Origin: Physcomitrium patens
Lineage: Eukaryota > Streptophyta > Bryopsida > Funariales > Funariaceae
Assembly: GCF_000002425.4 (NCBI RefSeq)
Contig: NC_037259.1
Span: forward strand, 2,570,381-2,634,380
Length of the DNA stretch: 64,000 nucleotides
Reading direction: 5' to 3'
Every line of letters starts with the position of its first letter. Within the stretch, counting starts at the first letter, position 1. A model generated the notes under the pieces. That model worked only from the letters and a program-made list of their open reading frames with translations, was not told where the DNA came from and searched no databases. A program made the translations under genes and the position numbers. Of this stretch, positions 32,073 to 44,940 are shown in pieces.

Positions 32073-34675
32073 TTAACCATCAGCAAGATTTTTCATATGC
32101 ACTTTAAATGACTCCATGTTGGTGTTGAACCAGTTCTTGACTGCCTTTTTGTCGATGTTCTTAATCGCACCCAGCTTGTTGTCGATTTTGCTCTGGACGT
32201 TTCCAAACCTGCCTCCAGAGTTAGGGGCATTCTCATCGGCGTATCGGGACTGCCATGTGGGCTTCTTCTCTACGACCACTTTGATGGGTGACTGATCTTT
32301 CGGGTCCAGGTCAGGTAGACTCAGGAGCTCGGGCATCAAATCTCGACAGGAAGACCCGTGCTGCATAGTCAAGACAATCCCAACATCAGCTTTACGAAAA
32401 AAGGGCTTTCCACTCTCCACTGAAGCTAATACAATATCGCAAAATGTTATTGTTGGTGACATTCCCCACACAATTAACAAAGCACTGCAGAGAAACAACG
32501 GAATCCGATCTGGGCTTCGACCATGGAGTAGTTTACTTACAAGGTCGTTGGCAGTTAGCTTCGCCGACGGAATATCTTCATCGTCGTCTTTGCTGAATGT
32601 AATCTTCTTCGCCGAGGAAGGTGCAGTGGTACTCACTGAGTGATCTTCAAGAGGTATCTTGGGTGGCAAAGGACCGCTTCTGGGACCGCTTGCTGAAAGA
32701 GGAGACTTCATAGGGGATTGCTGAGGGGTATGAGGATTAGGTTTAGGATCTAGCATCTTAGAGAACGACAGGGACCTAACACCCGCTGGCTTAGTTTCTG
32801 AAGTAGGTCTGCGACCTTCGGGGGTACCCCTAAGATTGGACCCATGGCCATAGCGTTCATAGTGACTGGAGGGTGGAGTTCTCATCGGACTTTTCCCTGG
32901 TGTTCTCACCATGGTATCTCCGAATGGCTGTTGCTTCTCGGTAGGAGCAGGAGAAGGATCTCGTTCCACCAAAGGCGCAAGAGTTCGCTTGAGCTTCCTT
33001 TTTAGGTCAGCAACTGTGTCAGAGGAAATCACTGGGATAGTCAGAGTACCCTTGACGTGTCCTCTGCTTGTCCGCATCAGTTTTAACTTTGTAGCATTTG
33101 GTTTCTGCCCCGGAAATTCCTTGGGGAGGGCTGCAGGAGACGCAGGACGATGGATTCACACTTCGGCAATGCACACTTGTGAAAAGAGGCACGCATCTTT
33201 ACAGTTACTCCGGATATTATAGTATTGAAATCTAAAAACAACGTATACTTTAAGCGCTTAGGTGTGTGTATGTTACCTCCTATATCCTCCACTGTCGGCT
33301 TTCTGGAATTCTCGGTTAGACACTTTGACAAGGTGACAGTCAACACACTATCTGGTTGAATAAGATAGCTTCCGAGCGTTTTCTTTTCCTGGAGAAGTTT
33401 CCCTGCGATGGTCATCATCCATACTTCAAACACCGAACGCAAGAGTACTTATCCAAGGGGATGTGGACTAAAAATCAGCTTTGGACGCCTCATACACCTT
33501 GAGGTGAGCAACACACCTGAGTAACTGATCTTCAACTGCGACGGTGCAATGCCGATGCGAGACTCCACACATCTGAGAACGGACAGCACAGTGTCCCGTC
33601 CTTGAACGACGATGGAAAATTCTTCCTCACCGACAACGTTGACGTGTACCACCATGCGTTTGTGCACTTGCTCGGCGTTTTTATCCTCTGCGTCGACAAT
33701 TAGCAATAAGCTCGTCAGAGAATGAGTGAGAGTTGTCACATCTCAGCATGCTAAGATCCATGCCCTTCTTTAAGACCTAAGGCTTCTCGCATACCTGATT
33801 TACAGAGATCAATCACGGAATCCTCGTACACCTTGTGCAGCACGTCAAAGTCTCTTACGAGAAATTCATCATGCATGACGCGTCCCACGGATGATAGTAG
33901 CTGCTGAGAGATGGGTACGCCAGTCAATCCTTCCAGATGATGCTTGATGCCGGAAATAGGAGTAAGAGGTGTTACCCCCAGCAACGGTATGATACCGTCT
34001 TTACACTCGACGAATACTCGTCCGCCGTCTTCAGACAGTGGACGAGGAAGCCTCTGTAACCATAAATAAGGTGTGGATCAGTAGGTGCAGTTGCAAAGCA
34101 AATGTATTCTCACGAGGATGGGGTTGCAATTACGCACTCTGAGATGAAGGGTGCTCCTGTCAAGAATGTGATAGTCTTCGACCCGTTTTTCACCAACAAG
34201 ATCTACAAATCGTCCACCTTCGCGACCATACATCATGAATGTATCCTCATCTAGGTGAATCTCGGAAATTTCCTGGTCAGCCTGTAGTTACAACAATGGG
34301 AAACAGCAGTAAGCTTGGAGAATGTGGAGAACCCGAAGTGCGAATTTCCTCGGAATGTGAGGATGTGATTGATTAGTAAGTAAAAGAGACTAGGGGACAG
34401 AGAACATTCGACCGCACCTGGCAGGAATATCTCTTGTAGATGTCTTCAACGTTGTCTTTATCACTCAATCGGGTGAACAGAGGAGCTGAAAGTAGCTGGC
34501 ACTCCTCCGAGATGAAGAGATTTTTCTGAAGAAATGTGACCAATGTGTCCCTTACAGTCCCATGAAAATCCAAGTTGGGCACAAGTACGGTGCGTGATTT
34601 ATCCGTCGTTGAGGCAGTAACTAAGGAGCTCACGATCGGGAAGTGATCCACTTTCACAGCCACAGTAATACCCAT
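32073..34675 (-). CDS. Multi-ubiquitin-like-domain protein, 611 aa, 7 coding exons
   Basis: Exons 34,418-34,675, 34,138-34,281, 33,795-34,053, 33,517-33,687, 33,277-33,402, 32,541-33,130 and 32,073-32,360 sum to 1,836 nt (612 codons), with all GT-AG junctions in phase. Ubiquitin-like modules: one ending DYHILDRSTLHLR (residues about 122-134, like the ubiquitin tail); one at about 144-217 (PISGIKHHLEGLTGVPISQQ); a clear one at about 232-304 ending GKLLQEKKTLGSYLIQPDSV and LTVTL; and a partial one at about 334-375 (TLTIPVISSDTVADLKRKL). A Ser/Pro-rich, probably disordered region (about 376-500) with many SP/TP sites follows, for example KSPMRTPP. A conserved-looking basic C-terminal segment comes next. 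No C-terminal diglycine is seen, so it is not a conjugated modifier. It may be a scaffold for ubiquitin-pathway or splicing factors (inference). The ATG is 20 nt after a splice acceptor, implying a 5'-UTR exon. Confidence 0.85.
32361..32540 (-). other. Stop-free 180-nt in-frame intron of the ubiquitin-like gene
   Basis: This intron between coding exons 6 and 7 has a consensus donor (CTT|GTAAGT) and acceptor (ATGCAG). Its length is a multiple of three and it contains no stop in frame. Retention would insert 60 residues including the hydrophobic stretch IPLFLCSALLIVWG. It may be a regulated retained intron or exitron. Confidence 0.55.
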
Positions 34676-35990
34676 CTTTGCCGCATGCAACGTACCTACA
34701 GTGACAAAAGTTCGGATTCAATTAGTATGAGGACACGTCTGTACAGACTGAGGTTGGAGCTACAACATTCCGCGTGCGGATTCAACTGTTCATCGAGGAG
34801 GAGCTGGTACCGCGTGATTTCTTAAGGTTAGTCCACAGCAACCGTTTGCGCCCATACTCCCAGGGGTGTTGTAGGGATACCAAGAGACTAGAAGGCAACG
34901 GAGAAAAAACCGGCGTTCATATTCCTTCAAAAGTATGAGCCTCAGCAATCGCAGCTTCCCAACCTACCTGTGTGCGACCTCAGGAATCTGTCGCTACGAA
35001 TGAGGTGCTGCTACCATGGTGAGCAATATTTACCACAAGCCGGACAACTTACAGTGTCCACGTGACTATATCCCAGTAAACATCTGAACAAAATTCATGA
35101 TGATGAATATAAAAGGTGGTGACTACTTGAAGCAACCACGCGAGTGCGACAATGATCGAGATGTGTCCAGGCGGCTATACACAGTAACACAGTGAAATCG
35201 TAAACCTGGCTTCAAAGAGCACGACTCTCGACATTGCACTCACGGGGGCAGCAAGCGAAGTTCGCAAAGGCAGATATTGACAGCGCTATCAAGAATTGCA
35301 AGGAATGTCACCGACAAAGGTGAACAACACCTGGAAGCGAAACGCACTGAACGAAACGACTACCCCACCACACAGCCCTGTGGTTTGACGAAACCCACAA
35401 AACCTCGCGAAGATAAGGGAAGTGAGAATTACCTCAGAAAAATAAACCCACAGCGCAAGAGCTTCCCAGCATCGACTCGCAGTCCAGTCCACCTCGCTCC
35501 TCAACTGCAACGCTGCAGATCCACAAACGAAAATTTCCAAAGACCGAGCAACCCGCACTCCCTCGTCGTGCCCAGGGACGAAGGTTCCGACTCTGTGAGG
35601 CTCTGCAATGGCGAAATGAAACACTACGAAAATGTAAGGGGACCGTGAGTAAAATGTAGACGACAAATGGGCAAGAGATGGCGAAGAAAATGCAGCATTA
35701 CGCGGAACGGCTTCGGCGGATTATTCAAACGCGCCTCGATCTCCCTCCTCTCCCTCCGTTCCTGCGGCATTGATTGCGACCTTCCTACCGTTTATTTGCG
35801 ACCTCCCTTCTCAACGGTCATTTTCCAATCCGGAGCAGTCGGTACTGTGTTCCCTTTGGGCCCACGCCGGGCTGCATGAGCACCGACCTTCCCAGCGATT
35901 TCCGACGTGACGAATCGAATCGCATGCTACGTTGGCAACTTGAATATTCCATTAGATTCTGTAGATGATCGATATCTTTTTAAAAGTTTT
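34676..35990 (-). promoter_or_regulatory. 5' leader and promoter region of the ubiquitin-like gene
   Basis: The acceptor CTGTAG at 34,701-34,696 places at least one untranslated exon upstream. Candidate donors on the minus strand are CACACAG|GTAGGT (near 34,968) and CTGAG|GTAATT (near 35,428). Composition stays gene-like until about 35,950. Overlapping open frames on both strands (35,277-35,666) show no domain and are best read as leader or promoter sequence. I see no clear TATA box. Confidence 0.45.
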
Positions 35991-35997
35991 GATTTGC

Positions 35998-36870
35998 TTT
36001 TTTTTTTTTTTTTTTTTTTTTGTTTGTTTGTTTGTTTTGGGTTGTGTGTTTTTTTTCATGATTTTTTTTGTTTGTTTTTTTTTTTGGATATTGTGGTTTT
36101 GTTATTTTAAGCTGAAACTTGATGACTTGTAGTTGGAAGTTGATGACTTGTAGTTGGAAGTGACTTTTTGGTTTGAATACACAACGATGGGAATTGTGTT
36201 CATGTAAGTTTGTTTAAATATGTGACTATTATGTTTGAACTTTTCATTTTGGGTGTTACAGATATTTTGTATAGTAATCATTCTAATTTATTTAACGTAT
36301 GCTGTTTTTATTTTTTAAAATTTATGAATATAAATTTCAAGATAAAATTACAAAAATGTTTTAATTTTATATAATACACAAATAAATCGTATATACAAAG
36401 ATGATATTTCTTCATCTTAAAATATATTTCTTTTTTTTAATAATTTTTATTAATTTTATATTGTTTATATGAAAAATATAATGTTATTGTTAGCTTGTAA
36501 ACTATACTTTTTGGAATAGATTTAAAAATATATAAGATCATAAAAACGAAAGATTTAAAAAACATATGTGTAATGCAATTCAAGTTTATACTTTGTGTTA
36601 ATATAGTATTTTAATAGTATGGATTAAACTTAAATATTTAAAGGTTTTATGTCATAGATTAACATGATTAATAATATTTTTGTAAGATAAAAAGTTAACA
36701 TGTTTTAAATTTTTTATTTATTGATTGAAGCTTAAAATATAGATTATGCTTATTTTTTAATACAAAATATTTAACTTGTATTTCAATGAATTTGATTATT
36801 AATATAGATATTTAATTTATTTTGTTACATGTCATACAAAAAAACTTGTACTAGTATTCAAGTTATATCT

Positions 36871-36909
<39 letters not shown>

Positions 36910-39157
36910 CAATTGAACACAATTTTTTTTTATTAAAATTTGTAAATGTTGATTATCACCATATAGTTTTAAGAATATTATCAAAAACTATTTGCAATGT
37001 GTTAGATAAAATTGTAGTAGATTTTATTAAATATTATTTTATTAATTTAAAAGTATCATAAATCTAAAATTTACAAATAATTTTTAAATTTAAATTATAA
37101 TTCTAAAATAAGTCTACCATAGACATATCTAGATTTGTTTTAAAAGTAAGAATCAAAACTAAATAGTTGAAATGAAATTAATGTATGGTCTTGGATATTG
37201 TTGGTTTACAGAAAAACAAAAACTTAAGTGTTTACCAGCATTTCAATATCATTATTCATGTAAATTACAGGATTACAAACAAATCAGTGTTTTTAGTGGT
37301 CATGTATAAGTTTTGTTGCTTGTTACTTTTTGATTTGATTAAATTAGCACATTGTTGCACATCTATTATTACTAATTCATGACATTAGATTGTCTTTGTT
37401 ATTTCTAGTGCATTGTAAAGCACTTTGTAAGAAATGAATTCAAAAGTTGATAAATAGTTTACTAAAATTTTCTACATTTTTATATCAGGATGACTCTCTT
37501 TAATGATTCCCTTATTTATTACATTACAGATTAACAAATGATAATATTAAATGAAAATTTTAATAATTTAATAAATAAAATAAGCAACATATACAATATC
37601 AATATTGTAAGATATCCAAAATTCATGCCAAAATTTTACATGACCTTTTCTAACTTTTTTTTAATTGTGCTTTTAATAATTTTATCATTTAAATAGTTTT
37701 GATATCAAAATATTATTACAATTTCTATATATATTTATTTTAATTAAATATAAATATAAATATAAGTATAAATGAGAATATACAAATTTTTAGAACTTCA
37801 ATGGATTTGAACAGAACATGATATTATTTGTCTTAATCTATTCATCATATGGTGTACTATTACAACTTTCACTTTTAGTTGGTTCTTTTTTTGTAGATTG
37901 AAAATGTATTTTATTTAAAATCAAAGAATATAAAGTTCTCTAATAGGGTGTAGAATTTAGAGCAAGACATAATTGAATTTACACATTGAAGTTTATCGTG
38001 CTAAATTTTACAGACTAGCAAATATGTGATTTAGGTACACGAAATTTTACTTTTTTAAGATATATAAATAATTGTTATAGTTTAATGTTCAAATTTCTAT
38101 TTATTATTTTAATAAACTTTATATATTTTTTAATTTAATAAGAATTTATTACATAGCTTTTAAAATATGTATACACATTATATATACGTACATACATATA
38201 CTTATATATACACAAGTTCACACACACACACATATATATATATCTGTATGTATGTGTATGTATATATATATATATATATATATTAGCAAAACTATTGTTC
38301 AAAACTTAATGTAATAAACTGTAAAACTATTTGTTAACATTAAATTGTCTTGTATATAGATAGCAATATTTTTAATTTATTAAAAAATATATAAAATAAT
38401 TTGTTCAAACATGAGTATAAAACATAATCTGATTTCAAAACATGCAATAATTAATTTTAGATTATCGATAAGTTTAATTTCTACTAAAAATTTGTTCTTA
38501 AAATCTGAACTTGATGTGATTTAAATAGTGATCATTCAATACATTTTAAAACAATTTGGAATTTAGTAAACTCTTAACTATTTTTCAAATTGTCATTTTA
38601 GATTATTTTATTTTAAATTTTGCATGCTTATAATTTACAACTAGGACTTGAACTGCCAACTTCTTTGGTGTATTTTGATCAGTTAATGTACAACTTACCA
38701 TTTTCTAGTAGTTAGTAATTAATCCAAACATCAAATTGTCACTTTGGTGTATAATTTTGAAAATTAACATACTCTCTTAAGGAGTCTTTTGAAGCGATTG
38801 ATTCTTGGTTCTTAAAACTTACTTATGATTCTTGGTTCTTAAAACTTATGATTCATGTTTGATAATATCTTATTATTACTATTATCATCTTAATGATTAA
38901 ACATATATGTTTAATAAAAAATAAAATTTCTTTAATTTAAAATATTTAACTTACCTCAAACGATTTTTTCATTTTATATTTGAGTTTATGTCATAGAATT
39001 TTGAACAACTATTTATTTTTTGTTTTTATGAAGTGTATAGTTTTTATTCAGAGTTTGTTGGATTGCATAGTCTTTTTACTTTGTTATAATTGAATATTTT
39101 TATTACATAAGATTCTAATAAATATACAATGGCTTGGGCACATGTCCTCAAAACTTT

Positions 39158-39239
<82 letters not shown>

Positions 39240-39290
39240 TACGTAGATTCAGTATGAGACGATGAAAAAAGAAGAACGCATTTTCCTTAA
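35998..39290. other. AT-rich intergenic spacer with simple repeats
   Basis: It starts with a T run (36,000-36,022) and (TTTG)n at 36,022-36,037. It contains (TA)n at 36,876-36,902, CA/TA mixed repeats at 38,150-38,282, and long (TA)n at 39,162-39,190 and 39,198-39,232. No gene, RNA or transposon domain could be recognised. It is probably old repeat DNA decayed beyond recognition. Confidence 0.55.
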
Positions 39291-39389
39291 TAATGTGCTC
39301 AAATGACAATGTTGTACAACAAACTAGGAGCAAAGTTACAGCTCCTCAACGTGAATTAGAACTAGAATTAGAATTGCGCGCCGCCGAAG

Positions 39390-40240
39390 TTACCAGAAGT
39401 GCTGGATGCCAAAGAGGAACCCGGAATCAAAGCTCTTCAAGTCGAGGCTACGAATGGACCCTACCTCAACTCCCGCACACACGCATGGCTTCTTACACGC
39501 AGGAGCCAAGCATCTCTCTGTAAATGCTTGCGCCCACGGATCGCTGATCTTCTGCAGCAAGTTTGGATACTTTCCAGCCCCAATTTTCAAGAACATCTCG
39601 CTCGTGGTCTTGTACTCCTTGTAAGGATACACTCCCCAATTATCATCTCCAGCACGCTCATGACCAATTCGTACCAGTCCACCAGCTGGTTGTAGTCCCC
39701 CTCCAGAATCTCTGGCGCCACGTATATCAGCGTTCTATGTATACCGATTTTTACCTCGCCATTGCCTCCATCTATGAAGATGTTGTCACATTTGATGTCT
39801 CAGTGGATAATGGGCAACTTCCGGGTGTGCAGATACTTCCGCCCTCACAAGATCTGCCTCACCCAACACTTCACCGTGTTCAATGCCACATACTTCCCAT
39901 ACTAGCTTGTAGTGGTCTGCTAGGGTTCCAGGATTGATCAGCTTCATGATGAAGCTTACATTCATGTCCTCGTCAGCCCAGCTCACTTTGCAGCTGATTA
40001 TGTTGTGGTGCTGCAACGCCCCCAGCAAGTCGATTTCGCACTCAAGGTGGTGCACTAAAATCGGGTGGGGATCAGCACCGATAGAGAGACCTGATTCCAG
40101 GCCACCTTAAAGCCTTAATCCATGTCGAATGCTCGGCACACCACCTTGCTGGAGCCCCTCCTGAGGACCTCCTCGTAGTATGTGTATCGATAGCATGGAT
40201 CTATGTCTTTGATGTCCTGATTGCCGCTTTCTATCTCCAT
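39390..40240 (-). pseudogene. WNK-kinase pseudogene
   Basis: It reads from an ATG at 40,240 with several frame changes. The order is that of the plant WNK kinase domain: YRYTYYEEVLRRGSSKVVC (P-loop region with the small-residue pattern of WNKs), an in-frame TAA, FKVAWNQV, LECEIDLLGALQHHNIIS, VSWADEDMNVSFIMKLINPG, then in another frame IIH-stop-DIKCDNIFIDGGNGEVKIG, YVAPEILEGDYNQLVDWYE, and again frameshifted VYPYKEYKTTSEMFLKIGAG...ERCLAPACKK. WNKs lack the usual subdomain II lysine and are cytoplasmic Ser/Thr kinases. This copy cannot make one. The activation loop between KIG and the APE-like motif is deleted, the catalytic-loop Arg is a stop and at least two frameshifts occur. The domain is contiguous without introns, which suggests a retrocopy. 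No A-tail is visible. Confidence 0.85.
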
Positions 40241-40940
40241 CTCCGTATGCGTGACTGACGGGGACTGAGTGGGCACTGACGCCGATCATTAAATCATGCA
40301 TGCATGCACGCAAGTAGACAAAGATTGACCAGCAACGATGAATCAGAGACCTACTGTTGGCGGTAACTCCACATGTCATCATGTCTAGTATAGATTGCAC
40401 AAGAGCCATTTTTTTAACGCTATTACCAACAACAAGAGTAGGATTCGAAGCAACAACACTCATCATTGAGCAAACAAAGGTATCTAAGATTTAAGGTTAG
40501 TACATCTGACACTTAATGCACTGCCTCTCAGCTAAGAAGGCTTCACATAAGCAGTCGTAGGCCAAGAGCAGTTACCAATCTTTGATTGATTATGTGGACT
40601 GTTATTGTACAAAGAAAAAAGACAGAAAGTACTACCTAACACACAAGGTGAGGTACTAATATTTTCAAATTTCTGACCATACAGAAGAAATTGGAAACAT
40701 TAACACCATAATTTGGGCAAAGGCACACAACTCCAAGGCTCAAGTTTGAGCCAAGCCAATAGACAATACAAAGGACCACAGTAAAATGGACATTGTAATA
40801 ACTACAATGTATGGAGGCACATTGCTTGCAAGTGTCTATACTCCAAGAGAGTCAAAAGAATGCAAATCACAACCTCAAGCACATTCAGTAGCAAATAACA
40901 CCAAATGTTCACAAGACCACAAGAAAATATAAAAAGAGGT
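40241..40940. other. Unassigned sequence between WNK relic and copia element
   Basis: Intermediate base composition with no long frame and no recognisable domain. A minus-strand open stretch at 40,107-40,466 partly overlaps the WNK relic and has no further conserved feature. It may be former upstream sequence of the WNK copy. Confidence 0.4.
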
Positions 40941-41371
40941 AGAACCTAATTTTTTAAATATGGAAATATTGATGCTCAGCCTCAATAAACATAATGAATA
41001 TTGGTATTTAGACTATGACATAATAGTTCACATCACTGGCATATAATCAAATCTCTACGACATGACAACAAACATAATACATTTTAAACTAAAGTCAAAA
41101 GCGGCACACACACAAGAATTAGTACTTTGTCACCCTTATATATGACTTAAGTAAAATGACATGGATTTTTTTTCTTTGTATAGCCTTTGAAAAATTTGAA
41201 ATCTTTTAAATCCAAATCAATAATAAAAACCACTATGAAATAAAAATACTACAAATGGATAGGAGAAGGGAATTTATGTTTAAGGAATTTTTGACCTACT
41301 ATGAGCAAGCAAGAATTAAAAGACAACTAATTGCTCTACATATCCTATAGTAAAATGGAATAGAAAAAAGA

Positions 41372-41800
41372 ATGAACTATATTATTTTTGATACAATCAA
41401 GACAATAGTAATAGATTCACACTTTCTTCCAACATTATGGCTAAAACATATCAACAATGTTGTATATTTGATAAACATCAATTCAATAAGATCCAATAAA
41501 GGTATCTCTCTACTCCAAAAATACAAAAGCAAGGTTATCAATCTTAAACATCTTAAAGTTTTTAGATATATAGCATATTATTACATGTGCAAAAAAATAA
41601 AAATCAAAATAAAATCAAATATAATTTTATACATGATGGTGGAATATAATATTATATCAAAATTCTATAGGCTCTACAACTTTACAAGATGCAAGATGTT
41701 TGTAATAAAACATGTAAAGTTTAATAAGTCTAAAAGGGCCATTATCAAAAATGCCAATATTATATTGATACCACTAGAAACAACTATCATCTTCCTCTAA
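41372..41800 (+). pseudogene. Copia integrase fragment (longest open piece)
   Basis: 142 codons open from the ATG at 41,372. Preceding it, in decayed frame, is NGIEKRMN, the copia 'NGVAERKNR' block. Inside are LKVFRYIAY and ISKFYRLYNFTRCKMFVIKHVKFNKS, which match the C-terminal part of copia integrase (LKVFGC..., YRLY..., DVxF). It looks like a gene but is a piece of the decayed element. The catalytic core before it is damaged. Confidence 0.85.
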
Positions 41801-42106
41801 TTAGATGATGACAAACTTGAATCAAAAAGAGAAGAAAAAAGAAGCCAATTTTTTTTTTTATAAAAATGCTATAAATCTTCCCATATAATAAAACTAAGGT
41901 GATTATTACTCTATCACCTTCACAAGAAGAACCTCCAACAATTCTAATATAAAAGCACATGTGATGACTACAACCATCTTCTATAACTAAATCTTCAAGA
42001 TAAAAAAGGAGCATCTAAATTAAATTCAAAGAATACATCTTTGTTTTCTTTGCAACACCAAAATCAGAGTACTTTAAAGCAACAAATTAATACATAAGAT
42101 GACACT

Positions 42107-44940
42107 GCAATGTCATGATGTAACACGACTAATAGGTGAAAGGGGTGAAGAATCTATTATATTATAAAAGATCTTACTTCAAATATTGTAGCAAATTATC
42201 TTAGTAAATAGACAATAGTCCAAAAGAAAGTAGAATTAAAGATATAAATACTACCTTTTTATGAAGTAGGCTTCTATTTACTTTGTAAGGCCATAAACAA
42301 GGTAAAACAAGATAGATTAGAAAAATAAAGAATATGAGCATATGAAGGAAGAAGTTAGGAGTTGATTGAAACAAAAATTAATTCAAAAGGACAAAATTTG
42401 ATATCAAAAGAGGACTAGTTATCAACCTAGGTCAAAATCAGACCTTGAAGCATAAAATTAGGCATTGATGATAATGTATTACATGTCGTCCTATTTGAGA
42501 ATGCACGGGGCATCTAGCTTTAGAAGATAGGATTGTATTTTACAAATATCCAAAAATCTTAATATGTTTCATTTTTATAAGAAGAATGCAATTTGAATTT
42601 TAATTAAAAAGTTCTTGAATTCAATATAAAGTGTTCAAAAATACTCTTCTTAATAGTCTCAACCATATATAAATTCTAATTGCCTTATTACTTCAATAAT
42701 TAGCAATTTCAAACTTTCTTTGTAAACCTTAATGCTAATCAGCAAGCTTTAATGAATTGTAGTTCGGAATTTAACCATTTAATTTGAGCAAAATTTTGCA
42801 TATAAATACCATTATAAGTCTTCTATGTATTTAAAAAGAAATCACTCCAATCCAACTTATAAATTGTGAAAAAACCTCCAAAAACTATAGTGTTGTTACT
42901 TGGCTGCCAACTTGAAAGGTAATACAAAAGTTTCAACAATGATTTTTCCTTCTCCAACCATTGACTTCAATTCAAAATTAGTGTGTAGATTGATCTTCAA
43001 GTCCTCCAATACTATACCAAAATTCACCTTCATGCGACTAGTAGATCTTTAGAAATCATAGAAACCCTATCCAATTCCAAATTGCCAACTTTTGATATGT
43101 TCTTATACCAAAATCCAAATATCTCTCAATTACACCATTGGATTATCATAAAATTTCACATATACTTAGCACACCTAATTAACAAAGAAATTTCAAAATT
43201 TAAACTATAGATGTGACACCAATTTTACGAACTAGTCAAGAGTGCTAATTCTAATTTTATTATATAAATCCCAAGTTGCCAATACAAACCTTGACTTCCA
43301 ATAATAATTGCAAAGACCAAAAAAATCCTACCAAATCTAGCCTTGCATCTTTGAAAGAAGCTCCAATCTAGCTCTCAAATTCTAATCTCCGATCTTTGAT
43401 TGATATTCTATTTTGCCCTAGGCGGTTGTTTTAGTAGCCAAAGGTCTCATTTTCACCATGTCTCACAAATAGTCGATCCCCGGATATCAATCTAATCTAT
43501 CCTAAGGATTTTTTTAGTCCAATCCTACCATCAACTTAACTCTAGTATCAACCATACTAATTATTTACCTCTTCCAATCTGATTTTATTAATTTTTGGTC
43601 TTTCTAAATTAGTAAAAGAGTCTCTATAGCCTAGAAGGTAAAAGTACTAACCAACCTTCAACCTACTAACTATTAAGATAAAAAATAACCTAAGAGGCTT
43701 TTATAAAAGCCATGTTTAGATACTTCAAATTATTATTGAACCAAAATAATTAGATTTTAATTAAAAATTTAATTTTGATTATAGTTTCACTATATAGTCA
43801 TATTACATCACAACAACAATAACTTAAGGATTCTTTGGCAAATCAAAGAATAGGATTTGAAAGAAGACTTGATAGGATTTCTTTAAGCATTGATTTTGAA
43901 GAAATTAAGTGCATAATAACTTTGCAAGAGCTTTGCAAAGTCACAATTGTTTTAGGTGACTTTGGAATTTATGAAGTAAAAAGAGTATTACGTTTTAAAG
44001 AATTTCATGAGTTTGGTAGTAGATTTATAGTTCAAACTTTAATGACTGATAGAAGTAGTTGTCTAAAGTATATGCTATAAGTTTGAGCTTGATTAAATAG
44101 TTAAATTGAAGGCTATTGAATTTCAAGTAGGTTGAGGTCTCGAAAATTGGACTTTAAGAAGCAATTAGGATTTCTAAGATCTTTAGCAATCTATTAGTTG
44201 GATTAGGATAAAATTTATATTTTAAGATAATAGACTTAATTTTCTATATACATGTAAAATTTGAAAATGATTGAATGGTTTGATAAGGAAATATTGGCAT
44301 GGGAAGTTCAACATTTAGATTGGAGTAGGAGGTTGGCCAATACCCAAGTGGATTTTAGGATTTTTCTTCTATTTGATAAGTTCAATTATCTTCAAATATT
44401 GTGTGCTTGTTGCCAACTTAGTTTTTGAAAGTTGTGTAAATTTTTAAGCAAGATGAATAATTCAATTAATAGATATTGAGGTTCTAAATTGTGCTAGGAT
44501 TAGATTGAGTAGGATTAGGGTTTGGTTTAGGGTTTGATTTAGGATTTAGGATTTGACTAGGATTTGGTTTAGGATTTAGGATTTTCTTAGTATTTGATTG
44601 AAGTCCATTAGAATTTCAACTAGGATTAAATTAGAACTTATTTGAGATTTATTTAAGATATATTTGTGATTATTTTAATATTTTTTAAGGCTTCTTAAGG
44701 ATTCTTTTAAGATTTATTGTGGATTTTTTGTCAATTCCTTTAAGATTTCTTATTATTTCTTTTATAATTTATTTAAGGTTTCTTTTGAATGTAATTAAAG
44801 CTTGTTTAACACTGTTAAGGTTTAATTAAAGTTTATTTAGTATTCTATTAGAATTAAAATTTTATTATTATAATTTCTATTCTATCTTATACAGCTAAGT
44901 ATCTGGTGCACTCTCGAGTAAGACTTCACATCATACGACA
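42107..44940 (+). repeat. R repeat copy inside the copia element, enlarged by a further insertion
   Basis: It begins near TGATGTAACACGACTAATAGG, the R start motif, and ends near AAGACTTCACATCATACGAC, matching the R ends at about 11,350 and at the complement of 47,945. It is longer than the other copies because about 1.3 kb (roughly 42,480-43,810) has no counterpart in them. ATTACAT occurs at both edges of that extra block and may be a target duplication. A short frame at 43,835-44,080 within R has no known domain. Confidence 0.55.

Noticed and set aside
35277-35666. Open frames of 123 and 125 codons on opposite strands
   Set aside because: They mirror each other in a GC-richer leader region, have no recognisable motif, and lie where the untranslated exon and promoter of the minus-strand gene are expected.
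43835-44080. 81-codon frame as a gene
   Set aside because: Falls inside repeat R and is not open in the other R copies.
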